Source: Bilophila wadsworthia ATCC 49260 (lineage in GTDB: Bacteria > Desulfobacterota > Desulfovibrionia > Desulfovibrionales > Desulfovibrionaceae). Taken from it: 19,552 bases of DNA. Shown piece by piece: positions 6,470 through 13,499 of this stretch (positions are counted from its first letter, which is position 1; every line of letters begins with the position of its first letter). Made by a program: the position numbers and the translations under genes. Under the pieces are notes generated by a model that saw nothing but the letters and a program-made list of their open reading frames with translations, ran no database searches and was not told where the DNA came from. Where the stretch lies: assembly GCF_000701705.1 (NCBI RefSeq), contig NZ_JNJP01000067.1, positions 1-19,552 of the forward strand, in the 5' to 3' direction.

Positions 6470-6499
6470 TTGATGGTAACATTTGTTTCTTCTTATTCT
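6470..6499 (+). promoter_or_regulatory. Candidate promoter for the parA-parB-rfaE1 operon
   Basis: TTGATG (6470-6475) and TATTCT (6494-6499) are spaced 18 bases apart and each match the sigma-70 consensus at four of six positions. A second -35-like TTGACG is at 6514-6519. The promoter would leave a leader of roughly 290 bases containing parS site 2 and small hairpins such as CCCTTC/GAAGGG (6581-6597). No convincing ORF is seen in 6298-6799. Confidence 0.3.
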
Positions 6500-6561
6500 C
6501 TTTTCGTCTTCCCTTGACGTGAGGTGTGACATCTTCTAGAGAACGGTAAGGGAAGCGTGCC

Positions 6562-6577
6562 TGTTTCCCGTGAAACA
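6562..6577. promoter_or_regulatory. parS-like ParB-binding site 2
   Basis: TGTTTCCCGTGAAACA differs from the canonical parS palindrome at one of 16 positions (A to C at position 7). It lies in the intergenic region 222 bases before parA, where bound ParB could also influence expression of the operon. Confidence 0.8.
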
Positions 6578-6799
6578 ATGCCCTTCTTTATGAAGGGATT
6601 TTCCGGCGCAACCGCCCGGGAACGCTTCTGTATGGCCCTGCGGCGTGCCGTATGCGCGAAAAACGCGGCACAGAGGTTTGCCTGCCGCTTGCAAGGCAAC
6701 CATGCGGAACTGTTTGGGAAGAAATGAGGCTCAGGCAGCTTCGGCCTCGTTTCACCCTTTATGTCCTCGCGCTTCTCCTATTGCCAAAGAGGGACGTTC

Positions 6800-7588
6800 A
6801 TGGCTCGAATCATCGCCATTGCCAATCAAAAAGGCGGTGTGGGCAAAACCACTACCGCTATTAATCTCGCCGCTTCATTGGCGATCATGGAAAAACGCGT
6901 CTTGCTCGTGGATTGCGATCCGCAGGCAAACACCACCAGCGGGCTCGGCTTCGGTCAGGATGTGTTGCCGGCCAATCTGTACACGTCGTTCTTCCAGCCC
7001 GAAAAGGTTAACGAGGCCATTTTATCCACGGTTTCGCCGTATTTGTTCCTCTTGCCCTCCGGTACGGATCTGGCGGCGGCTGAATTGGAGCTTGTGGATA
7101 AGATGGGGCGGGAATTCTATCTTTCCGAACTGCTGGAGCCGCTGGAAAAGCGTTTTGATTTCATTATCCTGGATTGTCCTCCGTCGCTCGGCCTGCTCAC
7201 GCTCAACGCCCTGTGCGCCGCCAAGGAGATCCTTGTACCGCTCCAGTGCGAGTTCTTTGCCTTGGAAGGCATCGTCAAGCTGCTGCAAACCTATGAACAG
7301 GTCAAGAAGCGGCTCAATCCTCAGTTGGGGCTTCTCGGCGTGGTGCTGACCATGTTCGATGGGCGCAACCGCCTGACGCGGCAAGTGCAGGACGAAGTGA
7401 ACCGTTGCTTCCCCGATCAGATCTTTAAAACGGTCATCCCCCGCACCGTGCGGCTTTCCGAGGCCCCCAGCTTCGGCAAGTCCATCCTTCATTACGACAT
7501 CAAGTCCAAAGGCTCCGAGGCCTATCTGAGCCTTGCCAAGGAAATCGTCATGCGCAAGCCCGGCTCGCGTACCGCGAAGGCGGAGTAG
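6800..7588 (+). CDS. parA: Chromosome partitioning ATPase ParA (Soj family)
   Basis: ParA is a deviant-Walker ATPase that binds DNA non-specifically and moves or positions ParB-parS complexes during chromosome segregation. The 262-residue product has the signature Walker A KGGVGKTT (11-18), Walker A' VLLVDCDPQAN (34-44), and Walker B FIILDCPPSLGLLT (121-134) with Asp125. It lacks the long N-terminal helix-turn-helix extension of plasmid type Ia ParA, as expected for chromosomal Soj-type proteins. The start at 6800 follows AAAGAGGGA at good spacing and gives the family N-terminus MARIIAIANQKGG; an in-frame ATG at 6761 adds 13 unlikely residues. A parS-like site begins on the base right after its stop codon, and parB follows 59 bases later. 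Confidence 0.96.
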   Translation: MARIIAIANQKGGVGKTTTAINLAASLAIMEKRVLLVDCDPQANTTSGLGFGQDVLPANLYTSFFQPEKVNEAILSTVSPYLFLLPSGTDLAAAELELVDKMGREFYLSELLEPLEKRFDFIILDCPPSLGLLTLNALCAAKEILVPLQCEFFALEGIVKLLQTYEQVKKRLNPQLGLLGVVLTMFDGRNRLTRQVQDEVNRCFPDQIFKTVIPRTVRLSEAPSFGKSILHYDIKSKGSEAYLSLAKEIVMRKPGSRTAKAE

Positions 7589-7604
7589 TGTTTCACGTGA
7601 AAAC
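7589..7604. promoter_or_regulatory. parS-like ParB-binding site 3
   Basis: TGTTTCACGTGAAAAC retains the intact central core GTTTCACGTGAAA and matches the canonical 16-mer at 14 positions. It occupies the parA-parB gap, beginning immediately after the parA stop codon. Confidence 0.7.
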
Positions 7605-7647
7605 ATCGGCAGGGCGTCCCTGCCTTGAACGACTGTGAGGTTTTCCC

Positions 7648-8622
7648 ATGTCTGCGAATGAACGTGGTTTGGGGCGCGGTCTGGATGCGCTGTTCCGCAA
7701 CGTAACGCCTGCGGAGCGCCCGTCTTCGGCCAAGGCGGACAGCGCGGAGGTGCCCGCGCCCTCGGTGCCCAAGAATACGACGACGCTGCCCATCGCCGCG
7801 CTGACGCCCTGCAAGGGGCAACCCCGTAAACATTTCGACGAGGCCGCGCTTGACGAACTGGCGGCCTCCATCCGGAGCCAGGGCGTCATCCAGCCGCTGC
7901 TGGTGCGTCCGCGCCGGACGGAAACGGCGACCATCTATGAAATCGTGGCGGGCGAGCGCCGCTGGCGGGCCGCGCAGCGCGCCGGGCTTACCGAAGTGCC
8001 GGTTTATCTGCGGGAACTGTCCGATGAGGACGCCCTGACCGCCGCGCTTATCGAAAACCTCCAGCGCGAGGATCTGAACCCGCTTGAAGAGGCCCAAGCC
8101 ATCCAGTCCCTGCGCGAGCGTTTGCCGTACAGTCAGGAGGAGCTGGCCCAGCGGCTTGGCAAGAGCCGTTCCGCCGTCGCCAACTCCCTGCGCCTGCTTC
8201 AGCTTCCCCGCCCTATGCAGGATGCGCTCAAGGACGGCGTGTTCACGCCCGGCCATGCCCGCGCCGTACTGGCGCTTCCCGAGCGCGCTCTGCAGGACAT
8301 CCTGTTCAATGCGGTCATGATGCGCCGCCTGTCCGTACGTGACGCCGAAGAAGCCGTCATCCACTGGAAACGGCACGGTTTGTTGCCGTCTTCGCTGATG
8401 GGGGCCTCCGCTCCCGTGGCCCGCAGTGCCCGCGCGCCCAAGCCCGCATGTATCAAACTGGCCATCCGGCAGCTTCGGGAGAATGTCGCGCCCAAGGCGT
8501 CCATTTCCGGGACCGACCGCGCGGGACGGATCACGCTTCCCTACGAATCCGAAGAACAGCTTGCGGAGCTCCTGAGCCGTCTGGGGCTCTCGGTGGAGCT
8601 TTCCGAAGCCAAGCCGGAATGA
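7648..8622 (+). CDS. parB: Chromosome partitioning protein ParB (Spo0J family)
   Basis: ParB binds parS, loads as a CTP-dependent sliding clamp, spreads and recruits ParA and SMC. The 324-residue product begins with RGLGRGLDALF (6-16), the segment that stimulates ParA ATPase. The CTPase domain spans about 45-130 with VAGERRWRAAQ (100-110), and IENLQREDLNPLEEAQ (135-150) is the other ParB box. A helix-turn-helix at about 163-184 (YSQEELAQRLGKSRSAVANSLRLLQ) reads parS. The C-terminal dimerisation region is at about 265-324. A Pro/Ala-rich linker occupies 20-45. GTGAGG lies seven bases before the start, and the next gene starts 20 bases after its stop. Confidence 0.96.
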   Translation: MSANERGLGRGLDALFRNVTPAERPSSAKADSAEVPAPSVPKNTTTLPIAALTPCKGQPRKHFDEAALDELAASIRSQGVIQPLLVRPRRTETATIYEIVAGERRWRAAQRAGLTEVPVYLRELSDEDALTAALIENLQREDLNPLEEAQAIQSLRERLPYSQEELAQRLGKSRSAVANSLRLLQLPRPMQDALKDGVFTPGHARAVLALPERALQDILFNAVMMRRLSVRDAEEAVIHWKRHGLLPSSLMGASAPVARSARAPKPACIKLAIRQLRENVAPKASISGTDRAGRITLPYESEEQLAELLSRLGLSVELSEAKPE

Positions 8623-8642
8623 TCTTCAACCAAAGGATTTCC

Positions 8643-9659
8643 ATGTCTGACGCGTCTCCGGTTCTCTTGACGCCCGATGTCGTGGGCGGGCTGGCGGGCA
8701 AGCGCGTGCTGGTCGTCGGCGACATCATGTTGGATGCCTATCTTATAGGCGATGCAGATCGCATTTCTCCGGAAGCGCCCGTCCCGGTCGTCCGGATCGA
8801 AAAGGAACGCTATCTGCTCGGCGGTGCGGGCAATGTGGCCCGCAATATCGTGGCGCTTGGCGGCGTAGCGACGCTCGCGGGCGTGATGGGCAAGGATGCC
8901 TCCGCCGATCGTATCCGGGGGCTCGTCCGTGATGAAGGCATTTGCGGCGCGTTCGTGGCACTGCCGCAGCGCCCGACCACGGTAAAAACCCGCGTCATGG
9001 CCCGGCGCCAGCAGATGCTGCGCTTGGACAGCGAGGACGCCAGCCCGCTTTCCTCCGCCGATCAGGAAGCCCTGCTTTCCGTCATTACGGAGCAGCTTCC
9101 GGCGCACGATGTGGTCATCCTGTCCGATTACAGCAAGGGCATCGTCTCTCTGTCGTTCATGTCCCGCTTGCGTGGACTGCTCGCCGCCAGCCCGCATCAG
9201 GTGAAGGTCTTGATCGATCCCAAGCCGAGCAATGTAGGCTTGTACGGCGGTTCGTTCCTGCTCACGCCGAATACGAAGGAAACGGGCGAGTGCGCGGGGA
9301 TGCCCGTACGGAGCCGAGAAGAAATCCTCGCCGCCGGGCGCGCCATTCTGGAAAAGGTGGGGTGTCCGCATCTGCTCACGACACTCGGTTCGGACGGTAT
9401 GGCTCTGTTCTCCGGGCCTTCCGAGGTTTGGCACGTTCCCACAATGGCGCAGGACGTTTTTGACGTGACCGGCGCGGGCGATACGGTCATCGCCACTCTC
9501 GGGCTCGGGCTTGCCGCCGGACTGCCCCTTCTGGCTTCTTGTGTGCTGGCGAACTATGCCGCCGGGCTCGTCGTCGCACAGGTCGGGGCCGCTGTCGCTT
9601 CACCCGATGCGCTGCGCGAGGCTATCCGTGAATTGCCCGTAACCATTACGAAATGGTAA
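8643..9659 (+). CDS. rfaE1: D-glycero-beta-D-manno-heptose-7-phosphate kinase (PfkB family)
   Basis: This is the kinase step (C1 phosphorylation of heptose 7-phosphate) in making ADP-heptose for the LPS inner core. The 338-residue PfkB/ribokinase-fold protein shows VVGDIMLDAYLIG (24-36), LLGGAGNVARNIVALGG (58-74) for sugar binding, DPKPSN (192-197), TPNTKE (208-213) and the anion-hole motif GAGDT (277-281) with Asp280 as catalytic base. It ends there without the cytidylyltransferase-like domain of bifunctional HldE, so a separate RfaE2/HldC is expected elsewhere. The start at 8643 has AAAGGA five bases upstream; an in-frame start at 8448 lies within parB and is rejected. It is the last gene of the apparent parA-parB-rfaE1 operon, followed by the terminator at 9712. 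Confidence 0.93.
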   Translation: MSDASPVLLTPDVVGGLAGKRVLVVGDIMLDAYLIGDADRISPEAPVPVVRIEKERYLLGGAGNVARNIVALGGVATLAGVMGKDASADRIRGLVRDEGICGAFVALPQRPTTVKTRVMARRQQMLRLDSEDASPLSSADQEALLSVITEQLPAHDVVILSDYSKGIVSLSFMSRLRGLLAASPHQVKVLIDPKPSNVGLYGGSFLLTPNTKETGECAGMPVRSREEILAAGRAILEKVGCPHLLTTLGSDGMALFSGPSEVWHVPTMAQDVFDVTGAGDTVIATLGLGLAAGLPLLASCVLANYAAGLVVAQVGAAVASPDALREAIRELPVTITKW

Positions 9660-9711
9660 AAATATAATAAAATTTTTCACGGAGCCTGATGGGAGCGGGA
9701 TACGCCTCCAA

Positions 9712-9746
9712 CGTCGGTTTCCCGAAAGGGAAATCGGCGTTTTTTT
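9712..9746 (+). terminator. Strong intrinsic terminator of the parA-parB-rfaE1 operon
   Basis: A 12-pair stem CGTCGGTTTCCC/GGGAAATCGGCG (9712-9723, 9728-9739), with two wobble pairs and a GAAA tetraloop, is followed by seven T at 9740-9746. It lies 53 bases after the rfaE1 stop. Confidence 0.92.
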
Positions 9747-9853
9747 GTGGCGAAGATGTGGAAAGATGTTTTTCGGGGCAAGGCCGTGTTCGGTATGGAG
9801 CGGTGGAAACGGTGAGCAATATCGTGCAAGCGTTTGCTCAGGCCCCGTGCTAG

Positions 9854-9869
9854 CCTTTTCCTGAAAAGG
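9854..9869 (+). promoter_or_regulatory. Hairpin over the ribosome binding site of the DUF2000 gene
   Basis: CCTTTTCCTGAAAAGG is an inverted repeat (six pairs around a CCTG loop) whose right arm contains most of the Shine-Dalgarno sequence AAAAGGAGA that precedes the GTG start at 9878. Folding would block ribosome access, which could give temperature or factor-dependent control. The pairing is seen directly; the regulatory role is inference. Confidence 0.35.
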
Positions 9870-9877
9870 AGAGCGCT

Positions 9878-10300
9878 GTGGAAAGTACGACTTCAAAATG
9901 CGTAATGGTTCTGGACGAAAACCTGCCTTTGGGGCTTCTCGCTAATACCGCCGCCATCTTGGGCATCACGTTGGGCAAGCATATGCCCGAAGCGGTCGGC
10001 GCGGATGTGCTCGATGGTTCCGGCAAGGCCCATCTGGGCATCATTATGTTTCCGGTGCCGATTTTACGGGGCGATGCGGAACAGATCCGAGCCATCAGAG
10101 AGACACTGTATGGGGTCGATTATCAGGATGTGATTGTTGTGGATTTTTCCGATGTGGCCCAGTGCTGCAAAAACTACGGCGAATACATCGGCAAGGCGGC
10201 GCAGGCGGACGAAAGCGAATGGCGGTATTTCGGCCTAGGCCTTTGCGGCCCCAAGAAGCTGGTCAGCAGACTGACCGGAAGTATGCCGCTGCTGCGATGA
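9878..10300 (+). CDS. DUF2000 family protein of unknown function
   Basis: The 140-residue product matches what I recall of DUF2000, a conserved cytoplasmic family with a peptidyl-tRNA hydrolase-like fold and no established function. Typical stretches are KCVMVLDENLPLGLLANTAA (8-27), ILGITLGKHMPE (28-38) and VVDFSDVAQCCKNYGEY (about 87-103). The start is GTG at 9878, preceded at good spacing by AAAAGGAGA, and that ribosome binding site is part of a small hairpin. No signal peptide or membrane segment is visible. The gene sits alone between two intrinsic terminators, convergent with rsmB, so it is probably transcribed by itself. I do not assign a function. Confidence 0.85.
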   Translation: MESTTSKCVMVLDENLPLGLLANTAAILGITLGKHMPEAVGADVLDGSGKAHLGIIMFPVPILRGDAEQIRAIRETLYGVDYQDVIVVDFSDVAQCCKNYGEYIGKAAQADESEWRYFGLGLCGPKKLVSRLTGSMPLLR

Positions 10301-10320
10301 GGGCGCTCGTTTCTTTGCAG

Positions 10321-10364
10321 ATGCAGGGAATGCCTCGAGCGTTTGAGGCATTCCCTGCATTTTT
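10321..10364 (+). terminator. Intrinsic terminator of the DUF2000 gene
   Basis: A perfect 16-bp stem, ATGCAGGGAATGCCTC (10321-10336) pairing with 10345-10360 around an 8-base loop, is followed by TTTT. It lies 20 bases after the stop codon and separates this gene from the convergent rsmB. Confidence 0.88.
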
Positions 10365-10396
10365 CATATGGCGATCTGGAGCCAGGACGTTTTTCC

Positions 10397-10417
10397 AAAA
10401 GAACGGTGACCCGTTCT
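10397..10417 (-). terminator. Probable terminator of rsmB
   Basis: On the minus strand AGAACGG-GTCA-CCGTTCT (10417-10400) is followed by a short T run. It lies 12 bases after the rsmB stop. The 7-bp stem and short T tract make it weaker than the facing terminator at 10321. Confidence 0.5.
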
Positions 10418-10428
10418 CTCATTTCTTT

Positions 10429-11742
10429 TTATGCTTTTTTGAGCATCGCTCCATACATCAAATCGCTGCCGAAGGCATCGGGCGTGCTCTGCCACTGCTT
10501 TTCGAGCGACGCGCCGGGCGTACGGGCGAGGAACGCGTCGATCTGCCCTTCGTTTTCGGCGGGATTCATGGTGCAGGTGATGTAGGCGAGGTGCCCGCCG
10601 GAAGGCAGGTACGACCACACGGCATCGAGGATGCGGCGTTGGAGGTCGACCAGCCCGGCTACCTGCCCGGGGGTGCGGAGCGTGCGCAGGTCAGGGTGCC
10701 GGGCAAGCGTGCCGAGGCCGCTGCACGGGACATCAAGCAGGATGGTCCTGGGCGTGCCCCGCAGAGCCGGTTCGGCCGCCGAGGCGCAGAACAGCGGCGG
10801 AGTCTTGAGCACAAGGCGCTTGGCGTCGTCCCTCATGCCCCGCAGCCGGGGCTGGTACGTATCGCTGGCAGCGAGGACGGGCACGCCCAGCTCAACGAGC
10901 GCGAGCGTCTTGCCGCCGCGTCCGGCGCAGGCGTCCCACACGGGGCCTTCCCAGCGCGGCGCGTCCAGCGCTTCCAGGACGAGCTGGCTTCCCGCGCCCT
11001 GTATCGACAGCCTGCCCTGCCGCAGGTAGTCCCGCATATACTCCGGCTGGGTGCCGGGCGCGAAGCGGACTCCCGAAATTCCCACAGCTTCTCCTTCCTT
11101 GCACAGGAAGTCGCGCAGAGCCTCCCATTCGTCCCGGGCGGCGTTCACCCGGACGCAAGGGGACGGCACGACGGAGACGGCCCGCGCAAACGTTTCGGCC
11201 TTTTCCGGCCCGTAGCCTTTGGTCCACAGTTCGAGCATCCAGCGCGGCACGCTGTGGAAGACGGAAAGGCGTTCCATCGGATCTTTGATGCGGGATTCAT
11301 AGAAGGCGAAGGCTTTCAAATCTTCGGATTCGGAGAGGCGGATAAGGGACCGGAGTACGCCGTTGGCGACGCGGGACAGCCCTTGCCCGAACCGGGCTCG
11401 CACGGCGTCCACGGCGGCGCTGACGCTGGCATGGGCGGGGATGCGGTCAAGGTACAGCAGCTCGTAGGCGGCTATGCCGATCATGAGCTTCATGGACGCG
11501 GGCAGCTTTTCCGGAGCCTTCATAAATTGGCTCAGAAGCCACGAAATCCGGATTTCCGACCTCAGATACCCGTAAACGAGTTCCGTCGTCAGAGCGGCTT
11601 CCTGACGCGAAAAAAGGCCACCTGTCAATTTCGTGTCCAACAGGGATTGTACGGGGGCGCTGATGCCCGTGCGTTCCAGAATCCGGAGGGCCGCTTCACG
11701 CGCCGGAAGGGGCGCTTCGTCGTTTTGTTTTTTCTTTTTCAT
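10429..11742 (-). CDS. rsmB: 16S rRNA (cytosine(967)-C5)-methyltransferase RsmB
   Basis: RsmB uses S-adenosylmethionine to methylate C5 of cytosine 967 in 16S rRNA. The 437-residue product has a NusB-like N-terminal RNA-binding domain (about 10-140) and a Rossmann methyltransferase domain (about 225-437). Visible motifs are DACAGRGGKT (270-279) for SAM binding, LLDVPCSGLGTLARHPDLR (335-353) with Cys340, and ITCTMNPAENE (388-398) with Cys390; these are the two cysteines used in the m5C mechanism. The start at 11742 gives a Lys-rich N-terminus, and its ribosome binding site is weak (GAG about ten bases upstream). The gene stands between the repeat-filled gap 11743-12101 and a terminator, so it is probably transcribed alone. 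Confidence 0.94.
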   Translation of the reverse strand: MKKKKQNDEAPLPAREAALRILERTGISAPVQSLLDTKLTGGLFSRQEAALTTELVYGYLRSEIRISWLLSQFMKAPEKLPASMKLMIGIAAYELLYLDRIPAHASVSAAVDAVRARFGQGLSRVANGVLRSLIRLSESEDLKAFAFYESRIKDPMERLSVFHSVPRWMLELWTKGYGPEKAETFARAVSVVPSPCVRVNAARDEWEALRDFLCKEGEAVGISGVRFAPGTQPEYMRDYLRQGRLSIQGAGSQLVLEALDAPRWEGPVWDACAGRGGKTLALVELGVPVLAASDTYQPRLRGMRDDAKRLVLKTPPLFCASAAEPALRGTPRTILLDVPCSGLGTLARHPDLRTLRTPGQVAGLVDLQRRILDAVWSYLPSGGHLAYITCTMNPAENEGQIDAFLARTPGASLEKQWQSTPDAFGSDLMYGAMLKKA

Positions 11743-11772
11743 GCGGGGCTCGGTGATAAGGTGTAGAGGTGC

Positions 11773-11981
11773 GGGGAGGTTTTGGGGGGAAGAAGAAATT
11801 TTCTAGAGAAGGGGCAACCCACGTTTCTCCTTCCCCCTCCAAACCTCCCCCTTTTCTCTTCAGAGATTTTTGTAAACGGGGCGGATGGCGGGCGGGGCTG
11901 TGCGAGGGGGTAACCCCGGCGGCAGTTTCCCGGCGTTGCGGGCCTCTGAACGGAATCCGTCCGATTGTTTTTTGTCCACAG
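11773..11981 (+). repeat. Composite dispersed intergenic element, copy B
   Basis: A long imperfect hairpin spans 11773-11850, with purine arm GGGGAGGTTTTGGGGGGAAG and pyrimidine arm CTTCCCCCTCC-AAACCTCCCC. It is followed by TTTTGTAA (11868-11875), ACGGGGCGG (11876-11884), a GC-rich stretch, CAGTTTCCCGGCG (11923-11935), TTGCGG, and a tail with TCTGAACGGAATCCGTCCGA ending at CCACAG (11976-11981). Order and spacing match copy A at 1-188. The element fills most of the rsmB-response regulator gap. ORFs read through it are low-complexity and not believed. Confidence 0.6.
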
Positions 11982-12041
11982 GCAGCTATGGCAATAGGGA
12001 TTCAATAACGGCAAAAGTCTTTGGAGAGGGAGGGATGGGGC

Positions 12042-12096
12042 TTGGGGAAGGGAGGGGGAAGCTTTTCTTCAGAAACGTTCCCCCTCCCTTCCCCAA
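12042..12096 (-). repeat. Perfect 19-bp purine/pyrimidine hairpin at the 3' end of the response regulator gene
   Basis: Arms 12042-12060 (TTGGGGAAGGGAGGGGGAA) and 12078-12096 are exactly complementary. They enclose a loop with TTTTCTTCAGAAACG, nearly the same as the loop of the hairpin at 15396-15440. On the minus strand it starts five bases after the response regulator stop codon, with no T run. It may block exonucleases or terminate transcription with Rho or another factor. The plus strand of 12028-12058 carries five G runs, a possible G-quadruplex. Confidence 0.65.
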
Positions 12097-12101
12097 TTTC
12101 C

Positions 12102-13481
12102 TTAATGCCCGGTAATACTATATTTTTTCAGCTTATACTGCATCAAGCTCTTGGATATGCCGAGCAATTCCGCGGCTTTGGCCTGTACGAAGTCGGCGCG
12201 GACGAGCGCGCGGCGGATAAGCGCGGCTTCGATGCGCTCAAGGGTATCGGCAAGATCAAGCTGCACCGGAAGCAGATCCACGGCGCTCTTGAACTGCGCT
12301 TCCTCGTCGCGGATCTCGGCGGGCAGATCCTCAAGGGTGATCACGTCTCCGGGCACGAGCACAAGGCAGCGTTCGACCACGTTCTGCAATTGCCGGATGT
12401 TGCCGGGCCACTCGTAGCCGGAAAGATGGTTCAGCGCTTCGGTGGAAAACGTCTTGGGCGGGATGCCGTTTTCCTTGGCGGCCTTTTCCGCGAAGTGGGC
12501 CACCAGCAGCGGGATATCCTCGCGGCGTTCGCGCAGGGGCGGGATCGGGATGTGCACCACGTTGAGGCGGTAGTAGAGGTCTTCGCGGAACGTCCCCGCC
12601 TGCACCAGCGGCATGAGGTCCTTGTTCGTTGCCGCGACGATGCGGATGTCGACTTCGATTTCCTCGCTGCCGCCCACGCGCTCGAAACGGCGCTCCTGAA
12701 GCACGCGGAGCAGTTTGACCTGCAATTCGGGGGTCAGCTCGCCCACTTCGTCGAGGAACAGCGTGCCCCCGCTGGCCTGCTCAAAACGGCCCCGGCGCAT
12801 GGCGACCGCGCCGGTGAAGGAACCTTTTTCGTGTCCGAAGAGTTCGCTTTCAAGCACGCCGGGGTTCAGGGCCATGCAGTTCACGGAAACAAAAGGTTCC
12901 TGGCTGCGCGGCGAGGAAAAGTGGATGGCGCGCGCGACGAGTTCCTTGCCGGTGCCGGATTCGCCGGTGATGAGCACCGTGGCGCGGCTCGGCCCGGCGC
13001 GGTCCACAAGGGCGAGCATGTCACGGATGGCCCGGCTGCGCCCGATGATCTGGTGCTTGCCGTAGCGCTCTTCAAGGCTTTCCCGCAGCAGCTGGTATTG
13101 GCGGTGGGCGCGGGCCAGCTCGGCGGCGTTCTGGATGGAAAGCAGCAGCTCGTCGTTGGAAAACGGCTTGGTGATGTAGTTGAACGCCCCGTAACGCATG
13201 GCCTCCACAGCGCTTTCGATGGAGCCGAAGGCCGTCATGATGAGCACCGGGATGTGGGGCCAGTTCTTTTTGACCCGTTCCAGCACCTCACGCCCGGAGA
13301 TGCGGGGCATCTTCATGTCGGTGATGACGATGTCGACTTCGGACTCTTCGAGAAACGCCAGCGCCGTTTCCGGGTCATTCAGTGCGGTCACGGCGTATCC
13401 CGCTTCGGTCAGCAGCGTTTCCAGAACGAGCAGGTAGTTTTTCTCGTCGTCAATCAGCAGCAGATGCACCTTGTCGTTCAT
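12102..13481 (-). CDS. Sigma-54-dependent response regulator (NtrC/ZraR type)
   Basis: This is a transcription activator that, when phosphorylated, drives RNA polymerase with sigma-54 at distant enhancers. The 459 residues hold a receiver domain (1-120) with Asp11/Asp12, phospho-acceptor Asp55 (ITDMKMP), Thr83 and Lys105. A AAA+ domain (about 145-370) has Walker A GESGTGKE (173-180), the sigma-54 contact loop as GSFTGA (220-225, where GAFTGA is commonest), and Walker B GGTLFLDEV (238-246). A Fis-type helix-turn-helix lies at about 420-455. AAGGA is eight bases upstream of the start. It begins 18 bases after the histidine kinase stop, so the two are one operon and surely partners. Target promoters were not found in this window. 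Confidence 0.94.
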   Translation of the reverse strand: MNDKVHLLLIDDEKNYLLVLETLLTEAGYAVTALNDPETALAFLEESEVDIVITDMKMPRISGREVLERVKKNWPHIPVLIMTAFGSIESAVEAMRYGAFNYITKPFSNDELLLSIQNAAELARAHRQYQLLRESLEERYGKHQIIGRSRAIRDMLALVDRAGPSRATVLITGESGTGKELVARAIHFSSPRSQEPFVSVNCMALNPGVLESELFGHEKGSFTGAVAMRRGRFEQASGGTLFLDEVGELTPELQVKLLRVLQERRFERVGGSEEIEVDIRIVAATNKDLMPLVQAGTFREDLYYRLNVVHIPIPPLRERREDIPLLVAHFAEKAAKENGIPPKTFSTEALNHLSGYEWPGNIRQLQNVVERCLVLVPGDVITLEDLPAEIRDEEAQFKSAVDLLPVQLDLADTLERIEAALIRRALVRADFVQAKAAELLGISKSLMQYKLKKYSITGH

Positions 13482-13499
13482 GAGAATATCCTTGTCTGT

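Noticed and set aside
7021..7029. TTATCCACG inside parA as a DnaA box, hinting at oriC.
   Set aside because: It is a single copy within coding sequence with one mismatch, with no cluster of boxes or AT-rich unwinding region nearby.
11739..12014. A 91-codon minus-strand ORF overlapping the rsmB start by four bases, suggesting a coupled upstream gene.
   Set aside because: It runs through composite repeat copy B and encodes low-complexity Pro/Arg-rich sequence with no family features.
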